Part shown: positions 6,863-13,939 of the stretch, piece by piece | Position numbering within the stretch: position 1 is the stretch's first letter | How the letters are laid out: each line of letters starts with the position of its first letter | Assembly (NCBI GenBank): GCA_900539665.1 | Contig: UQCV01000043.1 | Span: 1 to 20,390 of the forward strand | Reading direction: 5' to 3' | Length of the DNA stretch: 20,390 bases | From: an uncultured Succinivibrionaceae bacterium | Lineage (GTDB): Bacteria; Pseudomonadota; Gammaproteobacteria; Enterobacterales; Succinivibrionaceae | Position numbers and translations under genes: made by a program | The notes under the pieces: model-generated | The model's input: the letters and a program-made list of their open reading frames with translations, nothing else | Told to the model about the DNA's origin: nothing | The model's database searches: none

Positions 6863-8320
6863 ATGACGCAATTATCTCTACCTAATATTCCTGATTTTTC
6901 TACAAGCCAAGTGTTGGTGGTTGGTGACGTAATGCTAGATCGCTATTGGATGGGCGCTAGTAATAGAATTTCTCCTGAAGCTCCGGTACCGGTTGTGAAG
7001 GTTGAAGAAAAAGAGGATCGTGCAGGTGGGGCGGCCAATGTAGCACTAAACATTGCGGCTTTAGGGGCAACTTGTGCTATTACCGGCTTAATTGGTAATG
7101 ACGAAGCGGGGGAAAAACTCTGTCAGTGTTTAGCCCAAGCCAAGGTTAGTGCCGACATGGTAAAGGTGCCGGAATTACCAACTATTACCAAACTTAGAGT
7201 TTTAAGCCGTAGCCAACAGCTCCTTAGATTAGACTTTGAAGAAGGTTTTCATAAAGTAGACCAGGCGCCAATATTGTCTAAAGTGCGTTTGTTAGTGAAA
7301 AACGCTAAAGTCGTGGTATGTTCTGATTACGGTAAAGGGGCCTTGGTTTCTGTGCCTCGTATGATTGAAATTGCAAATGAAGCAGGCGTTCCAGTGCTTA
7401 TCGATCCAAAGGGAACTGATTTTGAAAAGTACCGTGGCGCGAGCCTATTAACCCCTAATATGAGTGAATTTGAAGCTGTAGTGGGTAAGGTTGAAAGCGA
7501 AGACGACTTGGTAGCACGCGGGCTTAAGTTAATAAGCGATTATGGGATTAAAGCCCTTCTTGTTACTAGATCTGAAAATGGGATGACTTTGATTCGCCCA
7601 GAACATGGGGCGATTACCTTACCTACTAGAGCGAAGGAAGTGTATGACGTCACTGGCGCTGGTGATACTGTAATTGGCACTTTAGCGGCCTCTTTGGCGG
7701 CGGGGCTTGATTTGGCCACAGCTTGTATGGTGGCGAATGCGGCTGCCGGCGTTGTGGTTGGTAAAGTAGGGACTTCGGTCGTGACTCCACATGAATTAAA
7801 GGAAGCGTTAGCGCAGGAAGATACTATGGATGAAGAATTAAAATTTGGGGTTATGACCAAAGAAGAATTGTTAGTTGAAGTAGCTAAAGCCAAAGCCCGT
7901 GGGGAAAAAGTGGTGATGACTAATGGGTGCTTTGATATTCTCCATTTTGGTCATGTATCTTACTTAAAAGAAGCTCGAGAACAAGGTGACCGTTTAATTG
8001 TTGCAGTAAATTCTGATGCCTCAGTACAACGCTTAAAAGGCCCAACTAGACCAATTAATCCGCTGGCCGAACGTATGGGGGTTTTGGCAGCGTTAGGAGC
8101 TGTGGATTGGGTGGTGCCATTTGATGAAGATACGCCACGTAATTTAATTGCGGCGGTGTTGCCTGATGTTCTTGTTAAGGGTGGTGATTATAAGCCTGAA
8201 GATATCGCAGGCTACCAAGAAGTTGTGGATAACGGTGGGGAAGTTAAAGTTTTGTGCTTTGAAAATGGCTGCTCTACTAGCAACGTCGTGAAAAAAATCC
8301 TCGAAACAGCGGCTAAGTAA
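6863..8320 (+). CDS. hldE: Bifunctional heptose 7-phosphate kinase / heptose 1-phosphate adenylyltransferase
   Basis: HldE (RfaE) makes ADP-heptose for the inner core of lipopolysaccharide: the N-terminal domain phosphorylates D-glycero-D-manno-heptose 7-phosphate at C1 and the C-terminal domain adds AMP after the GmhB phosphatase step. The first ~320 residues are a PfkB/ribokinase fold (VVGDVMLDRYW, GGAANVALNIAALG, catalytic DVTGAGD with Asp268). Residues ~345-485 are a cytidylyltransferase-like domain with TNGCFDILHFGH (HFGH 361-364). At 485 residues it matches the two-domain form (E. coli 477). I chose ATG 6863 over an upstream TTG at 6848 because the ATG product aligns with the family N-terminus; only a weak GGA precedes it. 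The gene has its own -10 and a terminator. Confidence 0.95.
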   Translation: MTQLSLPNIPDFSTSQVLVVGDVMLDRYWMGASNRISPEAPVPVVKVEEKEDRAGGAANVALNIAALGATCAITGLIGNDEAGEKLCQCLAQAKVSADMVKVPELPTITKLRVLSRSQQLLRLDFEEGFHKVDQAPILSKVRLLVKNAKVVVCSDYGKGALVSVPRMIEIANEAGVPVLIDPKGTDFEKYRGASLLTPNMSEFEAVVGKVESEDDLVARGLKLISDYGIKALLVTRSENGMTLIRPEHGAITLPTRAKEVYDVTGAGDTVIGTLAASLAAGLDLATACMVANAAAGVVVGKVGTSVVTPHELKEALAQEDTMDEELKFGVMTKEELLVEVAKAKARGEKVVMTNGCFDILHFGHVSYLKEAREQGDRLIVAVNSDASVQRLKGPTRPINPLAERMGVLAALGAVDWVVPFDEDTPRNLIAAVLPDVLVKGGDYKPEDIAGYQEVVDNGGEVKVLCFENGCSTSNVVKKILETAAK

Positions 8321-8418
8321 AATTCATCGCTAGCTCTAAAGTGAAGTTAAATTTTTAGGGCTTGGGGCGCATCAAGTGAGTTAATTTTTAAAACTGCCTC
8401 AAAAGGGCAAAGAACCAA

Positions 8419-8455
8419 AAAGGCAAAGAAAATTATTCTTTGCCTTTCTTTTTTT
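8419..8455. terminator. Strong intrinsic terminator of hldE, probably working in both directions
   Basis: AAAGGCAAAGAA (8419-8430) and TTCTTTGCCTTT (8436-8447) form a perfect 12-bp stem with a 5-nt loop, followed by C and seven T. The A-run before the stem (8416-8421) gives a T-run on the minus strand too, so it may also stop transcription from the converging 8566-9018 gene. A second copy of the left arm, GGGCAAAGAA, lies at 8405-8414 and could compete for the right arm. Confidence 0.85.
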
Positions 8456-8565
8456 AGGTCTAAGAAACTTGCGGGGTCAAAGTAATTATGCTCCTAGAGC
8501 TGTAAGTTTTCTTAGTCAGCTGGAGGGTAATATGGACCTTAGGTAGTCTGTATTACTGTTTACTG

Positions 8566-9018
8566 TTAGCTCCATTTAGACGAAACACGGTCAAGCATGG
8601 TGTAAAGAGCTTGAGCTAATTTGTCTTCACCAAAAAAGTTTTTAATGCCAACAAAGTCTTCCACGGTTGCGGCAGAATAATGCTTTTCTTCGCTGTCAAT
8701 TAAAGTCATACGTTGACACACAAACTTGCCCTTACTAGTACGAAAGAGCTTGAGATAGCCTAAGCGACGATCGTCTTTGTTATGACGTTCTTCGACGTTA
8801 CAGATTTGCCAGCCTTTAAAGGTGATATCTAGTTTGCCATCGCGTTTTACAGTTTCTGAAGTTTCGCTTTCAAAGAGTTGGCGACATAAATCTTCGCGTT
8901 CTTTAATAATAGAATTTAAGTGATCTTTTTCGGTGACTTTGCCTAATTTACTTTCGGCAGATTCTTCTGATTCGTTTGAGCTGCCAAAGATACTTTTTGC
9001 TTTATCAAATAGTCCCAT
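8566..9018 (-). CDS. Unrecognised small cytoplasmic protein, 150 residues
   Basis: I do not recognise this protein. It starts MGLFDKAKSIFG, a common amphipathic opening, followed by an acidic Ser/Glu-rich linker (about 14-25). A charged region (about 28-75) follows, then a probably folded part with LGYLKLFRTSKGKFVCQR (about 87-104) and a C-terminal segment VGIKNFFGEDKLAQALYTMLDR (about 123-144). There is no signal peptide or membrane segment. AGAGG precedes the ATG by about 6 nt, and TATAAT lies on the minus strand at 9057-9062, so it is probably expressed alone. Codon use resembles its neighbours. It lies between the hldE terminator and the hsdS relic, so the context gives no functional hint. 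Confidence 0.7.
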   Translation of the reverse strand: MGLFDKAKSIFGSSNESEESAESKLGKVTEKDHLNSIIKEREDLCRQLFESETSETVKRDGKLDITFKGWQICNVEERHNKDDRRLGYLKLFRTSKGKFVCQRMTLIDSEEKHYSAATVEDFVGIKNFFGEDKLAQALYTMLDRVSSKWS

Positions 9019-9056
9019 AATTTACCTCTTTTGTTGAACGCCGGGCAAAATATTTA

Positions 9057-9062
9057 ATTATA
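9057..9062 (-). promoter_or_regulatory. -10 element for the 150-residue protein gene
   Basis: On the minus strand this reads TATAAT, 39 nt before the ATG at 9018, a normal distance. The region 17 nt upstream is a poor -35 match. Confidence 0.4.
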
Positions 9063-9386
9063 TGCTTTAGAGTATGGTAAGTCCTTCTGACATAGTAAGT
9101 AGTGGACTTAATTGCGTACCGGCAGGTAAAGCGCATGTCCAAGTTTCAAGGTGCATGCAAAAAAAACGTAATGTCTAAATGTTATCATGAGTAATTGAAA
9201 CCGCAAGTATTAAATCGTGCCCAACTTCACGCTATAAAAGGAAGATTTAAAAATTTGCGGAAGGAGGGCGCTTAATTCCACATAGGCTTACTGACTGGTC
9301 TGGTAGTCTGCTTGTAGATTTTTGGTGTGGTGGTGATTGCGGATTGAACCATTATCTTTTTAAGGTTACCTTCACTACATACGTAA

Positions 9387-9542
9387 AAGGTTTTACTATG
9401 CTTGGACGCATCATCACCTCTATATGAGCAGGTTGTGCATAATCGCATCAAATGTCGCTGCCTTGTTGAACTTCGGGACACTCTCTTGCCGCGTCTGATG
9501 TCAGGTGAACTGTCGGTTGCCAACCTCGGCGACGGTAAATGA
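9387..9542 (+). pseudogene. 3' relic of a type I restriction-modification specificity gene (hsdS)
   Basis: The plus strand is open from 9387 to the TGA at 9540-9542 and ends ...HNRIKCRCLVELRDTLLP, then RLMSGELSVANLGDGK. The block LRDTLLPRLMSGELSV is the familiar C-terminal signature of HsdS, which gives type I restriction enzymes their DNA target. No start codon, target-recognition domain or hsdM/hsdR is present, and upstream frames are interrupted, so only a scar of about 50 codons remains. Bases 9481-9540 are about 57% GC by hand count, above the surroundings, which supports foreign origin. A 95-codon antisense frame (9272-9559) covers the same DNA; I consider it spurious. Confidence 0.7.
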
Positions 9543-9552
9543 TTATTCATCT

Positions 9553-9604
9553 GAGTCAACGTGCATATCTGTGGGTAAAAACAGAAAGTTTTGCACGTTG
9601 ACTC
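9553..9604. repeat. 13-bp perfect inverted repeat downstream of both tolC and the hsdS relic
   Basis: GAGTCAACGTGCA (9553-9565) and TGCACGTTGACTC (9592-9604) are exact inverted repeats. Inside, TCTGT (9568-9572) pairs with ACAGA (9581-9585). The result is a long two-part hairpin. It starts 10 nt after the hsdS stop and lies 33 nt beyond the tolC stop on tolC's transcript. There is no T-run on either side, so it is not a standard terminator. It could protect the tolC mRNA 3' end or be a trace of the inserted element. Confidence 0.75.
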
Positions 9605-9636
9605 TTAAACATCTTTAGATTGAGGTAAATAAAATT

Positions 9637-10950
9637 TTACTTCTTACTCAAGCCAGAGTTGATGTTAGTAATATCTTCTTCGTTAAGTAAGCCTGAAGTG
9701 TAACGTAAATTTACCCAGCTCATGATGTACTTGTAACGTGCACTAGCAAGTGAGCTCTTAGCGTTGTAGAGCTTTTGAGTGGCGTCAAGTACGTCTACGA
9801 TAGTTCTAGTACCAACTTCGTAACCGGCAGTGGTTGCATCTAAAGCGCTTTGTGCTGAAATAACAGTTTGTTCGTAAGCCTTAACGGTACCGATAGCAGC
9901 GTTGATGTTGTTGTACTGGCTAAATAAGTCAGTTTGTACTGTTCTGTGTTGCGCTTCAAGGGCTTCGCTAGCTGCTACATAGTTAGCCTTAGCCTGTTCA
10001 GCCTGAGCGCTTACAGCCCCACCGCTATAAATAGGGATGTTAAGTTCAAGCCCGATAGTGCCGGCATTGATAGTACCATCTTGCTTAGAAATAGTGTTTT
10101 CCTTGTAGTCTGTATAGTTAGATGAAAGGCTACCAACTAAATTTAAAGTAGGTTCATGACCGGTTTGAGCTAAAGAAATGTTTTCCTTTGCAACTTCGCG
10201 GTTTACCATCATGGCTTGTAACAGCATGTTGTTTTCTTCTGCGGTCTTAAGCCAATAAGTAGGATCTTTTTGCACGCCTGGAGTGGAGAAAGTGGAAACA
10301 TTAAGACGGTCAAGGTCCTTGTGTTCGCTACCAGTGATTTCACGTAACAATTCATAGCTATTAGCTAATGAATTTTGCGCTAAGATTACCTGAGCGGTAG
10401 CTAAGTCATAAGCTGCCTTGGTTTCTTGCACGTCGGTATTGGCGATAAGACCTACTTTGAAACGCTGGTTAGCTTCATCGTACTGTCTCTTTAAAGCTTT
10501 TTTATTAGCTTCGGTATATTCAAGTACTTCTTGAGCTTCAAGCACACCAAAATATGCAGTACAAACACGCTGAATTAAACGCTGTTTAGCGTTGTTATAA
10601 TCAAGGTCTTTACCTGTTGCTTGTTTTTCTGCAATTGAGCTTCTAATAAAGTTGGAATGACGCCAAATAGATTGTTGCAAGCTTAAGCTTCCGCCTGCCA
10701 CCATCGCAGTGTTGAGGTCATCTTTATTTGTTTTTTGATAACCGATATTACCGTTTAAATTGATTTGTGGCAGATTAGCTGAGTCTGCATAATCGATAGC
10801 AGCATAAGCACTATCACGTTCAGCTTTGGCCTGTAAAACGATAGGATCTTTTTGTTGGGCAGTTTGATAGATATCTAATAAGTTTTCTGCATGGGCGGAG
10901 ATAGCGGCTGCAGAAGATAAAACAAAAGCGGCCAATATGGACAAACGCAT
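9637..10950 (-). CDS. tolC: TolC-family outer-membrane efflux channel
   Basis: TolC forms a trimeric barrel and periplasmic tunnel used by tripartite drug pumps and type I secretion. The 437-residue precursor has a signal peptide (MRLSILAAFVLSSAAAISAHA, likely cut before ENLLDIYQ). The mature start resembles E. coli ENLMQVYQQA, and two repeats of the outer-membrane efflux family follow. Near the end GYEVGTRTIVDVLDAT keeps the Tyr, Arg and Asp that gate the E. coli tunnel; KVGLIANTDVQ is the matching motif in the first repeat. It ends at GLSKK, without the polar C-terminal tail of E. coli TolC, which is dispensable there. No pump or adaptor gene is adjacent, as is common for general-purpose TolC. 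A GGGG lies about 10 nt before the ATG, and a -35/-10 pair is upstream. Confidence 0.93.
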   Translation of the reverse strand: MRLSILAAFVLSSAAAISAHAENLLDIYQTAQQKDPIVLQAKAERDSAYAAIDYADSANLPQINLNGNIGYQKTNKDDLNTAMVAGGSLSLQQSIWRHSNFIRSSIAEKQATGKDLDYNNAKQRLIQRVCTAYFGVLEAQEVLEYTEANKKALKRQYDEANQRFKVGLIANTDVQETKAAYDLATAQVILAQNSLANSYELLREITGSEHKDLDRLNVSTFSTPGVQKDPTYWLKTAEENNMLLQAMMVNREVAKENISLAQTGHEPTLNLVGSLSSNYTDYKENTISKQDGTINAGTIGLELNIPIYSGGAVSAQAEQAKANYVAASEALEAQHRTVQTDLFSQYNNINAAIGTVKAYEQTVISAQSALDATTAGYEVGTRTIVDVLDATQKLYNAKSSLASARYKYIMSWVNLRYTSGLLNEEDITNINSGLSKK

Positions 10951-10975
10951 AATATTAAACCCCGAAAAAAATTAC

Positions 10976-11017
10976 AATACAGTATCGTATTATATCCTAC
11001 CGCTTAATTTTTCTGAA
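10976..11017 (-). promoter_or_regulatory. tolC promoter with an overlapping inverted repeat
   Basis: On the minus strand TTCAGA (11012-11017, 4 of 6 to the -35 consensus) lies 17 nt before TATAAT (10989-10994). The inverted repeat AATAC-N6-GTATT (10976-10991) overlaps the -10, so a repressor could bind there. A further TATAAT is at 11022-11027 on the same strand, without a clear -35. Confidence 0.5.
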
Positions 11018-11179
11018 TTAGATTATAAAGTCAAAATATGGTTTTATGTGCAGTTAGATAGGTGGAAAAAAGGTCGCACAACCATATTTCTATGACTAAG
11101 GCAGCTATGAAGTTAATAGTTAGGGTGGGCAAGTTTTGCGCGGGAATGTAAAAAACTAGAATTTGGGGCTAAATAATCG

Positions 11180-11208
11180 AAAAAGCCAAAGCAAATAAGT
11201 AATGCTTT
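11180..11208 (-). terminator. Possible weak terminator downstream of tRNA-Gly
   Basis: On the minus strand AAAGCA and TGCTTT (11203-11208 and 11188-11193) form a 6-bp stem followed by GGC and five T. An outer pair ATAATC/GATTAT (11173-11178, 11210-11215) can extend the fold. It lies about 110 nt beyond the tRNA 3' end. The low GC of the stem makes efficiency doubtful. The rest of 10951-11317 beyond the tolC promoter shows nothing recognisable. Confidence 0.35.
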
Positions 11209-11317
11209 TGATTATCGAACGCTAAACGTAAGTATTTATAGAAAATGAAAATAAAGAATAAGTGCTTGGATAAAGAAAAGTATAAAAAAGGGAATTATAA
11301 GAGAAATATCTAGAAGT

Positions 11318-11391
11318 TGGAGCGAGAGACGGGAATCGAACCCGCGTCTAAAGCTTGGGAAGCTGCCGTTCTACCATTGAACTACTCTCGC
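11318..11391 (-). tRNA. tRNA-Gly, anticodon CCC
   Basis: The minus strand reads GCGAGAGTAGTTCAATGGTA and onward as a full cloverleaf. Acceptor arm GCGAGAG (11385-11391) pairs with CTCTCGC (11322-11328), followed by T and an encoded CCA (11318-11320). The anticodon loop TTCCCAA sits between AGC and GCT arms, giving anticodon CCC. The T-arm contains GGGTTCGATTCCC. It closely resembles E. coli glyU. The gene stands alone. Confidence 0.95.
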
Positions 11392-11448
11392 AATAGATTT
11401 TTCGCATTAAAAACTTAGATTTACTTAAGTTCTTACGGAATGACTACC

Positions 11449-11477
11449 ATGATACATTGCGACCGTTTCTATTTCAA
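11449..11477 (-). promoter_or_regulatory. Promoter of tRNA-Gly(CCC)
   Basis: On the minus strand TTGAAA (11472-11477) is 17 nt upstream of TATCAT (11449-11454); each hexamer is 5 of 6 to consensus. Transcription would start near 11442, about 50 nt before the mature 5' end, a leader for RNase P to remove. Confidence 0.75.
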
Positions 11478-11570
11478 GGAATTTTAATATTTTTTTTCGA
11501 TTGTTTAAAAGTTAATCAGTTAGAAGATAGGAATTTGGTCGAAATAGATGGGATAAGGTTGTGATTTTAT

Positions 11571-11972
11571 TGTGTATAAGATGGGAATAAGTAGCGATAT
11601 TACCTCAATTAGCTTCGTTCATTTTGTGATGTTTGTTGTTTTTTAGAGGGGCTAACTTTAGATATTGCTATGTGATTTATATAACACTTTGCGCCAAACT
11701 GTGTTATCCACGTATTTTGTGTGAACAATTGTGTTCAATTACAGGATAAATTGTGAATTAATTGTGCGTAAATTTGTAAAACTTAGGTTAAATGCGCCTT
11801 TCGGGGAATGGTAATAAAAACAACAAGCTGTAAAAACGCCGGGAGCAGGAGCGATTTTTTAGTGCGCTTGTGTATAAGAATGATATAAAAAAATACGGTG
11901 TAGACTAAAATCACCGTAGGTTTGATTCTTTGGCGTATTTAAACATTGTTCTTGTGTATATAAATATCCACA
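11571..11972. other. Cluster of DnaA-box-like 9-mers in a gene-free AT-rich region
   Basis: Two sites match TGTGNATAA (reverse of TTATNCACA) exactly: TGTGTATAA at 11571-11579 and 11869-11877. Six more have one mismatch: TTATCCACG 11704-11712, TGTGAACAA 11720-11728, TGTGAATTA 11752-11760, TGTGCGTAA 11763-11771, TGTGTATAT 11953-11961 and ATATCCACA 11964-11972. About eight in 400 nt is well above what I would expect by chance. The surrounding 11461-12180 is about one-third GC, with G about twice C on the plus strand by hand count. The cluster suggests a DnaA-binding locus, possibly a replication origin, a titration site or a regulatory region. No GATC occurs between 10849 and 12529, unlike Dam/SeqA-controlled origins. 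Confidence 0.45.
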
Positions 11973-12292
11973 ATTTTTAATGTTTGGTTGGGAATTTGCT
12001 ATTTCTAGGTGGTTAAATTCATTGCTTATGTACGAGATTGCTCATTCTTTGGTTAGGGGATTTTTTTGGGGTACTCTTACCTTTGGTTAGGACGCTATGT
12101 TTGGACATAAGAGGCAAATTTTCGGGAAGAACGAAGTTTTTTGAACTTTTTAGTTAAAAGCCTTGTTCAAGCGCGACTTAAGTTTGATAAAAAGCGAACG
12201 TAAGGTGCAATTTATAGGCAATAGTAGTAAAATACCGCACAATATTTTTGGGTGTTAATAAGCGGCCTTGGCCGTGTTTTAAGGATTATCAA

Positions 12293-13708
12293 ATGGAAGT
12301 TAGAACCCGTTTTGCTCCTAGTCCTACAGGTTATTTACATGTAGGGGGCGCCAGAACTGCATTATATTCATGGCTTTATGCTCGTCACAATAATGGTAAG
12401 TTTGTACTTAGAATTGAAGACACTGACCGTGAGCGTTCTACTCAGCCTGCTATTGACGCCATCATTGAAGGTATGAAGTGGACAGGTCTTAGTTGGGACG
12501 AAGGTCCTTTCTATCAGACTAAACGTTTTGATCGTTACAATGCTTTAATCGATGAAATGTTAGCTGATGGTCGCGCTTATAAATGTTATTGCACTAAAGA
12601 ACGCCTTGAAAAGTTACGTGAAGACCAAATGAAGGCTGGTGAAAAGCCTCGTTATGATGGTCATTGTGCGGATGATCATAGCGAACATAGCCCTGATGAA
12701 CCATACTGCGTGCGTTTTAAGAATCCAAAGACTGGCAAGGTTAAATTCCACGATTTAATCCGTGGTGATATTGAATTTGACAATGCAGAACTTGATGATT
12801 TGGTTATTCGTCGTACCGACGGGACTCCAACCTACAATTTCTGTGTAGTAGTTGATGATTGGGATATGAAGATTACCCACGTAGTACGCGGTGAAGACCA
12901 TATCAACAATACTCCACGTCAGATTAATATCTACAAAGCTTTAGGTGCTCCAGTACCTGAATTTGCTCACGTTTCTATGATCCTTGGTGATGATGGGACT
13001 AAGCTTTCAAAGAGACATGGCGCTGTTAGCGTAATGCAGTATCGCGATGATGGTTATCTCCCTGAAGCGCTTTTGAATTACTTGGTAAGACTTGGCTGGG
13101 GCCATGGTGACCAGGAAATTTTCTCTGTCCAGGAAATGATTGAGCTCTTCAACTTAGAAGACGTATCAAAGAGTGCCTCTGCCTTTAGTACTGATAAGCT
13201 TAAGTGGGTAAATGAACACTACATTAGAACTTTACCGGCTGAACGCGTGGCAGAAGAACTTGAATGGCAAATGGAACACGCCGGCTATGACTATAAGAAT
13301 GGTCCAGCACTTACTGATATTGTGCGTATTTTCCGTGAACGTTGCAAAACCTTAAAGGAAATGGCTGAACAAGCAGTTTATTTCTATCGTGAATACGAAG
13401 AATATGAACCAAATGCTGTTAAAAAGTGGTTTAAGAGCAATAGCTGTGAAGCTCTCGAAAAAGTTAAGGATAAGCTCCTTAAGCTTAACGATTGGCAAGC
13501 TCCACTAATCCATGGCACCATGGAAGAAACCGTAAACGAAATGCAGGTTGGTTTCGGTAAAGTTGGGATGCCAGTGCGTCTTGCTATTACTGGTACTGGT
13601 CAGTCTCCTGATATGGGTGAAATCATGGCGGTGCTCGGTCGTGACAAGTGTATTGCCCGCTTAGACCGTACTATTGAATATCTTAAAAAAATGTTTCCAG
13701 CGGCCTAA
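12293..13708 (+). CDS. gltX: Glutamyl-tRNA synthetase
   Basis: GltX charges tRNA-Glu with glutamate for translation and, in many bacteria, for haem synthesis. The 471-residue class I synthetase matches E. coli GltX (471) along its whole length. It has the HIGH-type signature APSPTGYLHVGG (His16), RIEDTD, the zinc-site cysteines Cys98, Cys100 and Cys125, TYNFCVVVDDWDM, VRGEDHINNTPRQ, and the KMSKS-type loop KLSKR (237-241). The zinc fourth ligand would be His129 (C-x3-H) instead of the C-x-H of E. coli. I chose ATG 12293, with AAGGA at 12281-12285, over the TTG 45 nt upstream, because MEVRTRFAPSPTG aligns with the family start. It is monocistronic, ending in a strong terminator. Confidence 0.97.
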   Translation: MEVRTRFAPSPTGYLHVGGARTALYSWLYARHNNGKFVLRIEDTDRERSTQPAIDAIIEGMKWTGLSWDEGPFYQTKRFDRYNALIDEMLADGRAYKCYCTKERLEKLREDQMKAGEKPRYDGHCADDHSEHSPDEPYCVRFKNPKTGKVKFHDLIRGDIEFDNAELDDLVIRRTDGTPTYNFCVVVDDWDMKITHVVRGEDHINNTPRQINIYKALGAPVPEFAHVSMILGDDGTKLSKRHGAVSVMQYRDDGYLPEALLNYLVRLGWGHGDQEIFSVQEMIELFNLEDVSKSASAFSTDKLKWVNEHYIRTLPAERVAEELEWQMEHAGYDYKNGPALTDIVRIFRERCKTLKEMAEQAVYFYREYEEYEPNAVKKWFKSNSCEALEKVKDKLLKLNDWQAPLIHGTMEETVNEMQVGFGKVGMPVRLAITGTGQSPDMGEIMAVLGRDKCIARLDRTIEYLKKMFPAA

Positions 13709-13730
13709 GTTCAAAGCTTAAGTTGCTAAC

Positions 13731-13775
13731 AAAGACCCAATTTGAGATTTTATAACTCAAGTTGGGTCTTTTTTT
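13731..13775 (+). terminator. Intrinsic terminator of gltX
   Basis: AAAGACCCAATTTGAG (13731-13746) pairs with CTCAAGTTGGGTCTTT (13756-13771) through 16 positions, with a single T-G wobble, around a 9-nt loop. A run of seven T ends at 13775. Confidence 0.92.
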
Positions 13776-13830
13776 AAGAGTTACAAAGATTAAAGTTGGG
13801 GCCTTCGCCTGCGCTAAGACCAAAAATGTG

Positions 13831-13859
13831 TGGAGAAGACCTCAAGGCAATTATATAAT
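13831..13859 (+). promoter_or_regulatory. Promoter of serB
   Basis: TGGAGA (13831-13836, 4 of 6 to -35) is 17 nt before TATAAT (13854-13859). Transcription would start near 13866. A perfect 7-bp hairpin TTAAGAG/CTCTTAA (13870-13876 and 13882-13888) would then lie at the very 5' end of the mRNA. Confidence 0.55.
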
Positions 13860-13939
13860 TACAGCGTTTTTAAGAGTTTTGCTCTTAACTTGTATTTTTA
13901 ACGATTAGATACTAATTACAGATCAAAGACGGATTTAAT

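Larger units (their letters stand above)
9019..9636. other. 618-nt gap between the 150-residue protein gene and tolC
   Basis: Holds the -10 for the minus-strand gene, the hsdS relic and the 13-bp inverted repeat, each entered separately. In 9063-9386 I see no gene. A short imperfect hairpin at about 9133-9158 (GCATG/CATGC arms) precedes an A8 run and is not a terminator on either strand. Confidence 0.6.
11392..12292. other. Roughly 900-nt gene-free interval between tRNA-Gly and gltX
   Basis: Contains the tRNA promoter, an AT-rich tract with a T8 run (11481-11510) and the DnaA-box cluster. It also holds a hairpin TACGGTG/CACCGTA (11894-11900 and 11912-11918) and an 11-bp direct repeat CTTTGGTTAGG (12047-12057 and 12081-12091). 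A palindrome CGGCC-TT-GGCCG (12263-12274) lies just before the gltX ribosome site. Frames are short; the longest with a plausible ribosome site is 26 codons. I could not place a convincing gltX promoter. Confidence 0.6.

Noticed and set aside
8566..9018. Assignment to the EXLDI small-protein family because of an RTSKGKF segment
   Set aside because: Only a few residues resemble it and the order of the other blocks differs; not enough to name a family.
9272..9559. 95-codon minus-strand frame opening with TTG
   Set aside because: It runs antisense to the recognisable HsdS C-terminus, starts inside the inverted repeat with a TTG, lacks a ribosome site, and its product has no recognisable feature beyond a few scattered cysteines. 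I briefly compared it with the OrfB zinc ribbon, but the cysteine spacing does not fit.
9553..9604. Inverted repeat as the terminal repeats of a tiny insertion sequence
   Set aside because: Only 26 nt separate the arms and no target duplication flanks them, so a hairpin is the simpler reading.
11808..11888. 26-codon plus-strand frame (MVIKTTSCK...) after GGGGA
   Set aside because: Short, composition like the surrounding non-coding DNA, and it spans one of the DnaA-like boxes. Nothing else supports coding.
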